From: RGIG4140 sp045614025
GTDB lineage: Bacteria > Pseudomonadota > Alphaproteobacteria > CAAHEQ01 > UBA3637
DNA: 64,000 nucleotides
Assembly: GCA_045614025.1 (NCBI GenBank)
Contig: JAZLCE010000028.1
Coordinates: forward strand, 1-64,000
Direction of reading: 5' to 3'
Shown here: positions 50,839 through 60,117 of the stretch, piece after piece
How positions within the stretch are numbered: position 1 is the first letter of the stretch
How the letters are laid out: the number at the start of each line of letters is the position of its first letter
Notes under the pieces: generated by a model
Databases searched by the model: none
Told to the model about the DNA's origin: nothing
Seen by the model: the letters and a program-made list of their open reading frames with translations, nothing else
Program-made: the position numbers and the translations under genes

Positions 50839-53214
50839 ATGAAATATTCAAATACAGCTCTTAAAGAGCTTTCTAAAAGATATCGTAACATTTTAATTAA
50901 ATGTGCCTTAATGAATGCCATCGCTTTAATGGCTTCAGTTCCAGCAATGGCTGACATTAATCTATCAAATTTTGATAATGCCTATAAATCTGTTTATGTC
51001 GGGTATTATAATGATGGAACAATTGATCCTATTACTCACTCCGATCAAAACATTACTTTAGATGCCTCAACAATGGATAACACAGATAAAGTAATCCGTG
51101 GGGTGATGACAAAAGTAAACGGTAGCAAAGGTGGATCTATCACTTTAGGTGGGGAAAACACTGATTCAATCAAGATTATTTCTAAACAACAAGCTGTTCT
51201 TGCTCTTGGTAACGGAAAAAATGCCGATCCAATTCATTCAAGCATTCAATTGATGGCAAAAAATATTTATTTGGAATCAACAAATTCAACAGAAGGCGAC
51301 ACGGCAGCCGTTCATGTTGGCAATAACACAGATAAAGCTGATTTATCCAACAAACCAACAACAACCATTACTTTAACTGGTGATAATATCACAATTAAAT
51401 CAAATAGAACTGGCGTGGCAGCTATGAGCCAAGGTCTTTTAAATATTACTGGGAATACAGATATCACTGGTGGATTATCAGCAATTGTTGCCCGTGGTTA
51501 TGCCACCGTTAATATTAATACAGAAGGAACAGCTTCAACGAAACTCAATGGCAATATTTCCTTTGATTACAGCGATTCAACATCTAAATCTGTTATTGAT
51601 GCCTATGTCAATATTGCATTAAATGGAAATAATTCATACTGGACGGGAAATGTCACCCGTTCTTGGGACAAAAAACCAACAGAAGAGTCTTTATTTGTTG
51701 ATAATGGCGTTAAATTAACACTCAACGATGGTGCAGTTTGGAACGCAACAAAAATTACACCATCTGAAACATTAGAACAAGTTAGTGTCAACACCTTAAC
51801 CATTAACAAGGGAACGATTAATGTTGCTAATGGAGCCACAGCTCTTGTTAAAAACACAATTGTTAATGGCGACTTAACTTTAAACGGCAAAATCACTGGT
51901 GAAACAGTTACATTTAACAGAGGGTCATCACTTACAACTGCTTTAGATGACACGGTAAAAATCAGTGCTAATAAAGTTTCAATTAATGATGCCTCTTTAA
52001 ACTTGATTTTAGACCCAAGTATTACAGCAAAAACATATAACTTTATTGAATCAGACAACATTTCTGGCACTTTCAAAATTGCAGACAATGGTTTATATTC
52101 CTTCAAACAAGAAGGTGGAAAAATTGTTGCAACGGAAAAATCAAGTGGTGAAATTGCCCAAAACACAGGAGCTTCAACGCAAGATGCCAACGCATTGCTT
52201 GCCATTATTGATGCAAATAAAACAAATGGTAAAGGTGGAGCTTTAGCCAACGCTTTATCAAATGCTATGCAAACAGGTCACTCTGCTGCGGCCGTTCAAG
52301 CTGCAAAAGAAGCCGCTCCAACAGATTCTCAATTCGTAGCTGGTCTTGCCAAAGAAACAGCTAACACATTGGCAAACGTTTCTCTTGTTCGTATGGATAC
52401 AATCAAAGGAACATCTGGCGGTGATTTAACAGAAGGTGCTGGCATTTGGGGTCAAGGGCTTTATAATCATACAAAACAAAATGCAACAACAAGATCTGAT
52501 GGTTTCTCAGCAAATTCCCATGGATTTGCATTCGGTGCCGATAAAGAACTCTCTGATACCGTTCTTTTCGGTATGGGTTATGCCTTTATGAACACAGATG
52601 CCGACTCTTTAGGCCGCGATATTAAAGTAAACAGCCACAACATCTTTGCTTATGGTAAATATCAACCGTCTCAATGGTATGTTTGCTCTATTTTGAATTA
52701 TAACATTTCAAGATATAAAGAAAGAAAAGCTCCAATGGGCGTTCTTCTTCGCAGTGAATATGATGTTAGCTCTTATGGTGGTCAAGTGATGACTGGTTAT
52801 GTTTTCAAAAACGGTATCAGACCATATGCAGGGTTACGTTATCTTTTTGTGGATGCTGATTCATATTATGATGGCATTCAACGTGTTCATTCCGAAAAAG
52901 AAGACGTGTTAACATCACTTGTTGGTATCAAATATAGCACATCTGTTAAAACGAATAACATAATGATTCGCCCAACAGCTAGAATTGCAGCAACATATGA
53001 TATTTTATCTGAAAACTCTGATGCTAACATCTCTGTTTTAGGTGGAAGCAATTACCAAATCGAAGGAAACCGACTCCATAGATTCGGAATTGAAACAGTT
53101 GTTGGTGCAACAGCTACAATTGATAATATTGATATCACTTTGGAATATAATGGTGCTTTCCGTCAAGACTATAAGTCTCAAGGCGGTATTTTAAGAGCCA
53201 GATATAATTTCTAA
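50839..53214 (+). CDS. Classical autotransporter (type Va) with beta-barrel domain
   Basis: The signal region (about 1-37, ending VPAMA) carries the same TALKEL...YR..L..C motif as the trimeric autotransporter. The passenger (about 38-430) is Asn/Thr/Gly-rich beta-helix-like sequence (ITLTGDNITIKSNRTGVAAMSQG, TINKGTINVANGATALVKN), without a catalytic Ser or other protease motif. The translocator barrel occupies about 515-791, from GAGIWGQGLYNHTKQ to the terminal RARYNF ending in Phe. GAAAGGAG stands before the ATG. Length 791. Probably a surface adhesin or self-associating protein; no RGD or other clear receptor motif seen. It has its own promoter and terminator. Confidence 0.92.
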   Translation: MKYSNTALKELSKRYRNILIKCALMNAIALMASVPAMADINLSNFDNAYKSVYVGYYNDGTIDPITHSDQNITLDASTMDNTDKVIRGVMTKVNGSKGGSITLGGENTDSIKIISKQQAVLALGNGKNADPIHSSIQLMAKNIYLESTNSTEGDTAAVHVGNNTDKADLSNKPTTTITLTGDNITIKSNRTGVAAMSQGLLNITGNTDITGGLSAIVARGYATVNINTEGTASTKLNGNISFDYSDSTSKSVIDAYVNIALNGNNSYWTGNVTRSWDKKPTEESLFVDNGVKLTLNDGAVWNATKITPSETLEQVSVNTLTINKGTINVANGATALVKNTIVNGDLTLNGKITGETVTFNRGSSLTTALDDTVKISANKVSINDASLNLILDPSITAKTYNFIESDNISGTFKIADNGLYSFKQEGGKIVATEKSSGEIAQNTGASTQDANALLAIIDANKTNGKGGALANALSNAMQTGHSAAAVQAAKEAAPTDSQFVAGLAKETANTLANVSLVRMDTIKGTSGGDLTEGAGIWGQGLYNHTKQNATTRSDGFSANSHGFAFGADKELSDTVLFGMGYAFMNTDADSLGRDIKVNSHNIFAYGKYQPSQWYVCSILNYNISRYKERKAPMGVLLRSEYDVSSYGGQVMTGYVFKNGIRPYAGLRYLFVDADSYYDGIQRVHSEKEDVLTSLVGIKYSTSVKTNNIMIRPTARIAATYDILSENSDANISVLGGSNYQIEGNRLHRFGIETVVGATATIDNIDITLEYNGAFRQDYKSQGGILRARYNF

Positions 53215-53234
53215 TTATTATCAAATCATAAACT

Positions 53235-53267
53235 AAAACCGTCGAGCATCCTCTCGGCGGTTTTTTT
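53235..53267 (+). terminator. Terminator of the autotransporter gene
   Basis: AACCGTCGAG and CTCGGCGGTT pair (one wobble) around CATCCT and are followed by a T run. Confidence 0.85.
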
Positions 53268-53329
53268 ATTGATAGTAAAAAATTATTTTTAATATTGAAA
53301 ACAAATCAATTAACAACCATATCTACAAC

Positions 53330-54088
53330 ATGAAAAAAATCTTATTTATAGTCATTTGTTTATTAAATTTTCCTTCATCTGCTAATCTGAGAGGAAATTG
53401 CCCTTCTTATGAATCAGAATACGGGAAAAACTGTTTTTTGGATTTAAACCAAGTTCCCATTCTTCAAATGATTAAAACTGATTTAGAGAGTTCTAATCTT
53501 TTAGGAAATATAAAATATACGCCTACAGCAAATCAAATTGATTATATTTACTACCAAAATGAAAATATCTTTGCTAAAACACCTTATCAAAATTTCAAAA
53601 AAAATGGCGTTCAAGAATTTTTTTATTCAAACCAAAATTTATTAGCCAGTATTCCTTATCAAAATGATATTATAAATGGTTTGGTGCAAGTCTTTTATAT
53701 AGATGGCTCAACAAAAATGAAAGTTACCTATTTAAACGGCAAAAAAACAGGAACAGGTTTTATGTTTTATCCAAATGGAAATACCTCTTTAAAAGAAACC
53801 TATCAAAATGGTCACATCAACGGCATTCAATATCAATATTATTATGATGGAGCTCTTCAATCTTCTTTGTCATTTAAAAATGGCATTTTAGATGGACCAA
53901 CTAAACTTTATTATGAAAACGGCGATATCTTGGCAACACTTATCTTTGAAAATGGAGAACTTATTCAAAATATTTGTTATACGCCTTTAGGCGAACAATC
54001 TTCATTAAATCAAATTGATCTATATAAATTAAAATATGGAATGCGCCCCATAAATTGTTTTATTTTTTCTGAGGCTCAAAATTATTAA
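53330..54088 (+). CDS. Exported MORN-variant repeat protein (YwqK-like)
   Basis: A signal peptide covers about residues 1-19 (ending SSANL). Residues 60-220 consist of repeats of about 20-24 residues of the MORN_2 type with a Tyr/Phe-x-Asn-Gly core: FFYSNQNLLASIPYQNDIINGLV, FMFYPNGNTSLKETYQNGHINGI and LYYENGDILATLIFENGEL. Two Cys lie in the N-terminus and two in the C-terminus (NICYTP, NCF). Such YwqK-type proteins have been called antitoxins in databases, but the exported form here is more likely a surface or periplasmic repeat protein. No ribosome site is obvious. Length 252. Confidence 0.8.
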   Translation: MKKILFIVICLLNFPSSANLRGNCPSYESEYGKNCFLDLNQVPILQMIKTDLESSNLLGNIKYTPTANQIDYIYYQNENIFAKTPYQNFKKNGVQEFFYSNQNLLASIPYQNDIINGLVQVFYIDGSTKMKVTYLNGKKTGTGFMFYPNGNTSLKETYQNGHINGIQYQYYYDGALQSSLSFKNGILDGPTKLYYENGDILATLIFENGELIQNICYTPLGEQSSLNQIDLYKLKYGMRPINCFIFSEAQNY

Positions 54089-54133
54089 GAATGATTCTTG
54101 ACAAAGAGGAGATTCTCGTGTAATTTTTAAAGC

Positions 54134-54904
54134 ATGGAAATAAAACAATTTATTTTAAAATTTCTTCTTTTTATCTGCATAACAACCCCTGTTTTCGCTG
54201 ATGAAGAACCTTTTTATGCGAATGAATCTTATGCTTCTTCTAGAAATAAGCTCTTTAAAAAAGTTTATACAGATTATCGATATACTCTTTATTGCAACAT
54301 TCCTTTTGATGAACATAAAAAATTAATTTTCCCTAAAAATTTTGATGTTTCAAAAGTATCTGGTAGAGTTGAACGCATTGAAATTGAGCATGTTATTCCT
54401 GCTGAAGAGTTTGGTTCTTATATTAAACAATGGTGGTTTGGAGATGAACATTGCGTTGATAAACAAAATATCCCTTATAAAGGAAGAAAATGCGCTGAAA
54501 AAACAAGCCGTATTTTTAGACTCATGCAATCGGACATGTATAACCTCTATCCATCAACAGGATCTCTCAATGCAATTAGAGGAAATGCTGAATTTACTGA
54601 ATTTCCAAAATTTTTCCCTTCGTTATTTCAAAATTGCTTAATAAAGGTTAGCGACAATAAAATTGAAGTCCCTGATCAAGTAAAAGGAATAATTGCCAGA
54701 ATTTACCTTTATTTTGAAGAACAATATCCTTTTTTCAAAATTAAACCTGAACAAAAGTCATTATTTTTAAAATGGGATAAAGAATTTCCCCCCAATGAAT
54801 GGGAATGTTTAAGAACATACCGAATTGAAGAACTCCAAAAAAATGAAAATAACATTGTTAAAAAACAATGTATTCAAAAAAATTTATGGCCCCTTGAAAA
54901 CTGA
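54134..54904 (+). CDS. Endonuclease I family secreted nuclease (EndA/Dns-like)
   Basis: A signal peptide covers about residues 1-22 (ending PVFA). The endonuclease I fold shows VERIEIEHVIPAEEFG (catalytic His region), the Cys-containing YKGRKCAEKTSRIFRLMQSDMYNLYPSTGSLNAIRGNAEF with the Asn-rich Mg site, and a distal WDKEFPPNEWECLRTYRIEELQ. Periplasmic or secreted relatives cut double-stranded DNA without sequence specificity for nucleotide scavenging. Length 256. It lies 11 bases before nfo, so a secreted nuclease and a repair nuclease share a transcript. There is no clear ribosome site. Confidence 0.9.
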   Translation: MEIKQFILKFLLFICITTPVFADEEPFYANESYASSRNKLFKKVYTDYRYTLYCNIPFDEHKKLIFPKNFDVSKVSGRVERIEIEHVIPAEEFGSYIKQWWFGDEHCVDKQNIPYKGRKCAEKTSRIFRLMQSDMYNLYPSTGSLNAIRGNAEFTEFPKFFPSLFQNCLIKVSDNKIEVPDQVKGIIARIYLYFEEQYPFFKIKPEQKSLFLKWDKEFPPNEWECLRTYRIEELQKNENNIVKKQCIQKNLWPLEN

Positions 54905-54915
54905 AAGGATTAAAC

Positions 54916-55752
54916 ATGCTTAAAATTGGCTGTCATCTCTCTGCATCAAAAGGATATTCACATATGCTTAAAGAAGCTGAATTCTTAAATGCAAATACCT
55001 TTCAATTTTTCACAAGAAATCCAAGAGGCGGAAAAGCAAAAGAAATTGATTATGAAGATATCTCTTTATTTAAAGAAAAATCAAAATCCTTGAAATTTAA
55101 TCAAATTTTGGCTCACGCCCCTTACACATTAAATCCTGCCTCTCAAAATGATAAAATCAGAGATTTTGCCCATCTTGTGATGAAAGATGATCTAATGAGA
55201 TTAGACCTTTTAGATGATGCTCTTTATAATTTTCATCCAGGCTCTCATGTTGGAGCTGGTAAAGTTATTGGCACTCAACTAATTATTGATTTATTAAATA
55301 ATATTTTATCAAAAGAAACAAAAACAACCGTTCTTTTAGAAACCATGTCTGGATCTGGCAGCGAAATTGGATCAACGTTTGAAGAATTAAAATCCATTAT
55401 GGATGAAGTTAAATATGCTGAAAAAATCGGTGTTTGTATGGATACATGCCATATATATAGTGCTGGTTATGATATTAAAAATAATTTAGATGGCGTTTTA
55501 ACTGAATTTGATAAAATTATTGGCCTTGAAAAATTGCATGCCATCCATTTAAATGATTCAAAAATGCCTTTTAATTCTCATAAAGATCGTCATGAAAAAA
55601 TTGGCGAAGGGGAAATTGGCCTTGAAGCCATTTCCCGTATTATCACTCATCCAGCCCTTAAAGAGAAATTATTTGTTTTGGAAACCCCAAATGAATTAGA
55701 TGGTTATAAACAAGAAATTTCTTTGCTTCAAAAAATTTATGCAAACAGTTGA
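54916..55752 (+). CDS. nfo: Endonuclease IV
   Basis: An AP endonuclease that nicks 5' to abasic sites. It is a TIM barrel with three zinc ions: landmarks are KIGCHLSASKGY, FQFFTRNPRGG, LAHAPYTLNPAS, NFHPGSHVGAG, VLLETMSGSGSEIG, GVCMDTCHIYSAGYDI, AIHLNDSKMPFNSHKDRHEKIGEGEIG and FVLETPNE, which hold the His, Glu and Asp ligands. The length of 278 is typical. AAAGGA lies 7 bases before the ATG. Its 3' end overlaps the convergent tspO gene by 16 bases. Confidence 0.97.
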   Translation: MLKIGCHLSASKGYSHMLKEAEFLNANTFQFFTRNPRGGKAKEIDYEDISLFKEKSKSLKFNQILAHAPYTLNPASQNDKIRDFAHLVMKDDLMRLDLLDDALYNFHPGSHVGAGKVIGTQLIIDLLNNILSKETKTTVLLETMSGSGSEIGSTFEELKSIMDEVKYAEKIGVCMDTCHIYSAGYDIKNNLDGVLTEFDKIIGLEKLHAIHLNDSKMPFNSHKDRHEKIGEGEIGLEAISRIITHPALKEKLFVLETPNELDGYKQEISLLQKIYANS

Positions 55753-56210
55753 TAATAAACAATATGAGCATTTAAATAGAATGCGAATAAAATCCATATA
55801 AAAAGTGGCACTAAAAGATAGGCTGATACTTTTGAAGCCTTATAAAACGCTTTCATACAAAGGAAAACAAAAACAATCATCAATAAAATATCAATAAGCC
55901 CAGCTATTGGCGAATGCATATAAAAGAATAAAAACGGCCATAGCCCATTTGTTACCAACTGTAAAACAAAATATCTAGGAGAGGCCTTATTCCAAACTAA
56001 AAAGGCAGAAATAGCCATTAAGAAATATAAAACTGTCCAAACAATGCTAAACCAAGCATCTGGTGGTGTTAAAGAAGAAAGAGGTAATGTTTTATACCAA
56101 TTTAAACGATCGAAAGTGATAAAAGATCCACTTAACCCTGAAATTAAAAACACAAGACATAATAAAAAAAACAAAATCCCTGCTCTTTTCATAATTGTTT
56201 TTTGCATCAT
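55737..56210 (-). CDS. tspO: TspO/MBR family membrane protein
   Basis: A five-span membrane protein of the tryptophan-rich sensory family, which binds porphyrins and is often linked to stress or oxygen responses. Landmarks are NWYKTLPLSSLTPPDAWFSIVWTVLYFLMAISAFLVW and LVTNGLWPFLFFYMHSPIAGLIDI. The length of 157 is right. GGAG stands 8 bases before the ATG at 56210. It is 11 bases downstream of the hydrolase gene and probably cotranscribed with it. Confidence 0.93.
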   Translation of the reverse strand: MMQKTIMKRAGILFFLLCLVFLISGLSGSFITFDRLNWYKTLPLSSLTPPDAWFSIVWTVLYFLMAISAFLVWNKASPRYFVLQLVTNGLWPFLFFYMHSPIAGLIDILLMIVFVFLCMKAFYKASKVSAYLLVPLFIWILFAFYLNAHIVYYQLFA

Positions 56211-56221
56211 AATATTTACTC

Positions 56222-56959
56222 CTATATTTGCGTTCTTATAAAATCCAAAGCCAATGATAAATTATATCCTTTTAATAAGTGGGTTTCTCCCTTAATAATT
56301 TGAACACAAACTTTAGATGATGCCAACGCTTCTTTAACTTTAAATGAATTTTCATATGAAATTGTTTCATCCTTATCCCCATGCACCAACAAACAAGGTC
56401 CCATATATTCAATTGCTCGATGCAACAAACAATGTTGTTCAGCCTCCTCAAACATTTGATAGGTAAAGCAATGCCCTTTTGTTTCTTCTGATGGACCCAA
56501 AACTTCACCTGCTTTTAAAAGATCTCGCACGTGATCATTAAACATATATTCCCAAACAAGTTTTGTAAAATCAGCAGCAACTGCCAGCGTTATCAAACCT
56601 TTCACTTGTTTTTTTCTTTTTTCAGCCAATAATAATGACAACCATCCCCCTAAGGAACTGCCAACAACAATAACTTGTTTTCCCTTTAACTCTAAATCAA
56701 AAATAGATAAAATATCTTCTAAACATGTTCCAACCCTAAATTCTGTTGGCGTTCCATCAGATTCACCATGCGCTGTATAATCTAATGATAAGAACCCTAA
56801 ATGATGTTTTTTAGCATACGATAATATCGCCTTTCCTTTATCACTGGTTCTTGAAGACATTAACCCATGCAAATAAAGCAAAACAACATCTGCTTTCTTA
56901 TTATGAATTGTATAAAAAATGCGTTTTCCATTCGGATATAAAAATATTTTATTTTCCAT
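56222..56959 (-). CDS. Alpha/beta hydrolase
   Basis: A cytoplasmic serine hydrolase fold. The oxyanion region is LLYLHGLMSSRTS, then LSLDYTAHGESDGT. The nucleophile elbow is VVGSSLGGWLSL (GxSxG), the acid is in LLVHGDKDETI and the His in GETHLLKG. The length of 245 fits the small single-domain esterase/peptidase-like group. The substrate is not predictable. It opens a minus-strand pair with tspO and is divergent from comF. Confidence 0.87.
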   Translation of the reverse strand: MENKIFLYPNGKRIFYTIHNKKADVVLLYLHGLMSSRTSDKGKAILSYAKKHHLGFLSLDYTAHGESDGTPTEFRVGTCLEDILSIFDLELKGKQVIVVGSSLGGWLSLLLAEKRKKQVKGLITLAVAADFTKLVWEYMFNDHVRDLLKAGEVLGPSEETKGHCFTYQMFEEAEQHCLLHRAIEYMGPCLLVHGDKDETISYENSFKVKEALASSKVCVQIIKGETHLLKGYNLSLALDFIRTQI

Positions 56960-56999
56960 ATATCTTGCCTTTCTGTTTTAAAAATGATAGTATGGGGTT

Positions 57000-57761
57000 A
57001 TGAAAATTACAAGAAAAATTCTTTATTTTATCTTAGAAAGCAGCAAAAATATCTTTGATTTTGCCTTTCCCCATATTTGCATATGTTGCGATAAATCCAT
57101 TGATAAAGAAAAAATTTTTTGCAATGAGTGTTTTTCTAAAATAACTTTTATGCAAGGAACTCTTTGTTATCGTTGTGGCAGAAAATTACCTCTTTTACCA
57201 ACAAATGAAAAGACTCTCTGTGCAAATTGTTTGAAAAAACGCCCCATATATGATAAAGCTCGATCTGTTTTTCAATATAACGCTATTTCAAAAAATTGCA
57301 TCTTAAAATTTAAAAACACCGGGAAAATAGAATATGTTCATCAATTTGTTACCCTGTTAGAGCAAGCTGGAAAAGATTTATTCTTGGAAACGGATATTAT
57401 TATGCCAGTGCCAATGCATTGGAAAAGAAAAGTATCTAGAGGATATAATCAAGCGGGGCTTTTAGGGAAATTCCTAAGTAAAAAAACAAAAATCCCTTAT
57501 GATGAAGAAACACTGATTAGATTTAAACATACCCCTAAACAAGAAAAGAAAACAAATAAGGAACGCCACAAAAATGTTAAAAACGCTTTTTTGATTAAAA
57601 ATCCAGAAAAAATCAAAAATAAAAAGATATTATTAATAGATGATGTTTTAACAACTGGTGCAACTGTGAACGCCTGCGCCAAAGAGCTTAAAAAAGCAGG
57701 CGCACAAGCTGTTTTTGTTTTAACACTTGCCCAAACTTCAAAAGAAGATCAACCTCTTTAA
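57000..57761 (+). CDS. ComF family protein (phosphoribosyltransferase fold)
   Basis: The N-terminal zinc-ribbon-like part holds four Cys pairs (CICC, FCNEC, CYRCG, CANC). The phosphoribosyltransferase fold follows, with MPVPMHWKRKVSRGYNQA and the PRPP loop KILLIDDVLTTGATVNAC. The length of 253 is typical. In naturally competent bacteria ComF takes part in DNA uptake; in others its role is unclear. No other competence genes are seen in this window. The stop is 9 bases from the convergent popZ stop. Confidence 0.92.
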   Translation: MKITRKILYFILESSKNIFDFAFPHICICCDKSIDKEKIFCNECFSKITFMQGTLCYRCGRKLPLLPTNEKTLCANCLKKRPIYDKARSVFQYNAISKNCILKFKNTGKIEYVHQFVTLLEQAGKDLFLETDIIMPVPMHWKRKVSRGYNQAGLLGKFLSKKTKIPYDEETLIRFKHTPKQEKKTNKERHKNVKNAFLIKNPEKIKNKKILLIDDVLTTGATVNACAKELKKAGAQAVFVLTLAQTSKEDQPL

Positions 57762-57770
57762 TAAAAAATC

Positions 57771-58169
57771 TTATTTGCCTGAAAAAAGACGTTTCACTTC
57801 TCTTGAAACAACCTTTTCAACAATTGCTGGCATATTTTTATCCAACCAATCTTGCATCATTGGTTGCAAATTGGCTTCTATATTTTGCGAAGCAGGAATA
57901 GATGAACCCTGAGGCTTCACGTTTAAAAGCGGATCTGAAGGAAGAAAAGAATCTTTTTGAACGCGCATTTGAGGCGTTAATTCTAAAACAAGATCAGGTT
58001 TATGAAAAACAGGTGGCCGAATAGGCTCAATGTTATTCCGTGGCCTTAAATCTTGATCAACTTGAATTTGATCGCTTGCTAACTCAACGATTTCTCCTTG
58101 CATCTCTTTAGATAACACATCTCTAATTGATGAAAGAATTTCGCTGACAGACATCTCCTCTTCCTGCAT
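57771..58169 (-). CDS. popZ: PopZ-like pole-organizing protein (DUF2497)
   Basis: An alphaproteobacterial polar scaffold family. The N-terminus MSVSEILSSIRDVLSKE is the conserved partner-binding helix. A proline-rich linker follows (about 40-90), and the C-terminal oligomerisation helices read ANLQPMMQDWLDKNMPAIVEKVVSREVKRLFSG. Length 132. GGAGG lies 4 bases before the ATG at 58169; a TTG one codon earlier is less likely. It follows the TolC-family gene by 11 bases on the minus strand, and marks the organism as alphaproteobacterial. Confidence 0.9.
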   Translation of the reverse strand: MQEEEMSVSEILSSIRDVLSKEMQGEIVELASDQIQVDQDLRPRNNIEPIRPPVFHKPDLVLELTPQMRVQKDSFLPSDPLLNVKPQGSSIPASQNIEANLQPMMQDWLDKNMPAIVEKVVSREVKRLFSGK

Positions 58170-58180
58170 CAAACCTCCTT

Positions 58181-59542
58181 TTAGTCTATATCATAACCAA
58201 TCCATTTGTTTTCCACTTTTTTATAATAAACTGTTGGATCATATGTCAAAGCAGATAATTTTAAATCAGAAGGATTCATTTTACCAAGAGCTGTTAAAAG
58301 CGCATAGGCGGCCACAACTTCATCTCGATGCGTTTTAACTAAACTCACTTGATTATCCAAATGTTCTTGTTCTGCATCTAAAACATCCAAAACTGTTCTT
58401 GACCCAACTTTTGCTTCTCTGATAACCCCATCTAAAGCAATTTTTGATGCTTTAATTTGAGATTTAATGGATTTAATTTGAGCTTTTGTTGACGTATAAT
58501 TTTCCCAAGCCTTAATCGTTTGAGCTTCTACATCAGATCTGATTTTTTTGGTTAAAATACGATATTGGTTTTCTGTATGGCGAGCGGCTCTAATATCCGC
58601 ATATTCGGCGCCAGATTGATAAAGAGGCACTTTAATATTGGCCGTTACTTGCCAAGCATCATTTCTTCTTGTTAAATTGCTTTCTTTATTTTTTGAAGCG
58701 CCAGCACGCACATCAACAACTGGTGATAAAACACCTTTTTTGGCTAACACATTTTTTTCAGCTGATTTTTGAGCATAGTCAATTGCCTTAATTTGCGGAT
58801 TATTTTCTTTTGCCAAATTTAAAGCTTCTGATAACGCTTTTGGCAACTCAATTTTTTCAGCATCCACATCTTGCAATTTTGCCTCTGGTTTTAAACCAAT
58901 AACATCTAAATAATTAGCATTTGAAACTTTCAAATTACCTTCTGCTGCAATTCTAGCTGCTGTTGCCCCAGCTAAACGCGCTTCTGATTGAGCCACATCT
59001 GTTCTTGTTAATTCACCAGCTTCAAAACGTTTTTTATAAGATGCCAAATGTTCTTTTAAAACTTTTTCATTGCTAATTTGAAGTTGAAGAACCGCTCTGT
59101 CACGCAACACATCCATATAAACACTGACCGCATCCAATAAAACAACTTGCTCTGTGTTCACAAGACCTTCTCTTGCTGATTTCACTTGCTCTTTAGCTGA
59201 TTTCACCGCATTAACGGTTGAAAGGCCAGAAAAAATTGGTTGAATAAAAGAAACAGACAAACTTGTTGGATCTTGATATTTTTCTTGCATCGTTGCAGCC
59301 GAAGACGCATCATATTCATTTTTAATATAGCTTCTTCCCAAACTTCCTTCCCCAATAATTGAAGGGCGATATCCCGCTTTTGCTTTTGAAACATTTTCAT
59401 CAGTTGCTTTAAGCCCTGCTCTCTCTGCATTAATTGTTGAGCTATTTTCATATGTATAAGACAACACATCATTTAAAGTAGCAGAAAAAGCTGTTGTTGA
59501 AATTGTTGATAAAACAAGCATTAATCCCGTTATTTTCTTCAT
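58181..59542 (-). CDS. TolC-family outer-membrane efflux protein
   Basis: A trimeric outer-membrane channel for type I secretion or multidrug efflux. The signal peptide covers about residues 1-20 (ending TAFSA). The two TolC-type repeats show YENSSTINAERAGLKATDENVSKAKAGYRPSIIGEG and the second-half helix region NNPQIKAIDYAQKSAEKNVLAKKGVLSPVVDVRAGAS, with EAKVGSRTVLDVLDAEQEHLDNQVSLVKTHRDEVVAAYALLTALG near the end. GAGGTG lies 7 bases before the ATG at 59542; an ATG at 59548 is possible. Length 453. No partner pump genes are seen nearby. Confidence 0.93.
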   Translation of the reverse strand: MKKITGLMLVLSTISTTAFSATLNDVLSYTYENSSTINAERAGLKATDENVSKAKAGYRPSIIGEGSLGRSYIKNEYDASSAATMQEKYQDPTSLSVSFIQPIFSGLSTVNAVKSAKEQVKSAREGLVNTEQVVLLDAVSVYMDVLRDRAVLQLQISNEKVLKEHLASYKKRFEAGELTRTDVAQSEARLAGATAARIAAEGNLKVSNANYLDVIGLKPEAKLQDVDAEKIELPKALSEALNLAKENNPQIKAIDYAQKSAEKNVLAKKGVLSPVVDVRAGASKNKESNLTRRNDAWQVTANIKVPLYQSGAEYADIRAARHTENQYRILTKKIRSDVEAQTIKAWENYTSTKAQIKSIKSQIKASKIALDGVIREAKVGSRTVLDVLDAEQEHLDNQVSLVKTHRDEVVAAYALLTALGKMNPSDLKLSALTYDPTVYYKKVENKWIGYDID

Positions 59543-59623
59543 CTTCATTCACCTCATTTATTAATTATTATACTGATACGATAAAGCATTATAAAAAAAT
59601 TTTCAAGTATTTTATTTTTTTTC

Positions 59624-59652
59624 TTGACAATAAAAAAAAGTTTTGTTAAATA
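59624..59652 (+). promoter_or_regulatory. Promoter of the tRNA-Cys/tRNA-Asn pair
   Basis: TTGACA (59624-59629) and TAAATA (59647-59652) are 17 bases apart, 16 bases before tRNA-Cys. Confidence 0.65.
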
Positions 59653-59668
59653 GTATTTATTCTTTGAT

Positions 59669-59743
59669 GGCCGGTTGGCAGAATGGCTTATGCAGAGGAT
59701 TGCAAATCCTTTTATACTGGTTCAATTCCGGTACCGGCCTCCA
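59669..59743 (+). tRNA. tRNA-Cys(GCA)
   Basis: The 75-nt gene has acceptor stem GGCCGGT/ACCGGCC, anticodon arm AGGAT-TGCAAAT region with anticodon GCA in loop TTGCAAA, T-arm CTGG-TTCAATT-CCGG, discriminator T and encoded CCA. It is cotranscribed with tRNA-Asn, 12 bases downstream. Confidence 0.97.
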
Positions 59744-59755
59744 AAAAAGATTTGT

Positions 59756-59830
59756 TCCAGCGTAGCTCAGTGGTAGAGCAATCGGCTGTTAACCGATCGG
59801 TCGTAGGTTCGAGCCCTACCGCTGGAGCCA
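59756..59830 (+). tRNA. tRNA-Asn(GUU)
   Basis: The 75-nt gene has acceptor stem TCCAGCG/CGCTGGA, D-arm GCTCAGTGGTAGAGC, anticodon loop CTGTTAA with anticodon GTT, T-arm GTAGG-TTCGAGC-CCTAC, discriminator G and encoded CCA. Confidence 0.97.
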
Positions 59831-59835
59831 TTAAG

Positions 59836-59862
59836 AAAGATCCCATTTGGGGTCTTTTTTTT
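59836..59862 (+). terminator. Terminator of the tRNA pair
   Basis: AAAGATCCC and GGGGTCTTT pair (one G-T wobble) around ATTT and are followed by further T. The next 255 bases to the fucosyltransferase gene show no gene. Confidence 0.85.
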
Positions 59863-60117
59863 ATGCGTTCTATATAATGCTAAAAAATCATTTAAATTCA
59901 AAATCAATGTAGTTGACAACGCTCATCAAAAGGTAGTAATCCCCAACTGTTAATATTATAAACCGAATGGGAAAGAGACAATCTGAAATAAAGACAATAA
60001 AATTCATTCCCAAAGTCTCCTAACCCAACAACTATAAAAACAAATCATATTTTTTTATTGCTTTTTATATTTTTTCCATCTACAACTATACTATTAAACA
60101 TATTTTTGGGGGACTAT

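Noticed and set aside
59683..59877. 64-codon reading frame
   Set aside because: It runs through tRNA-Cys and tRNA-Asn in the same orientation and has no ribosome site.
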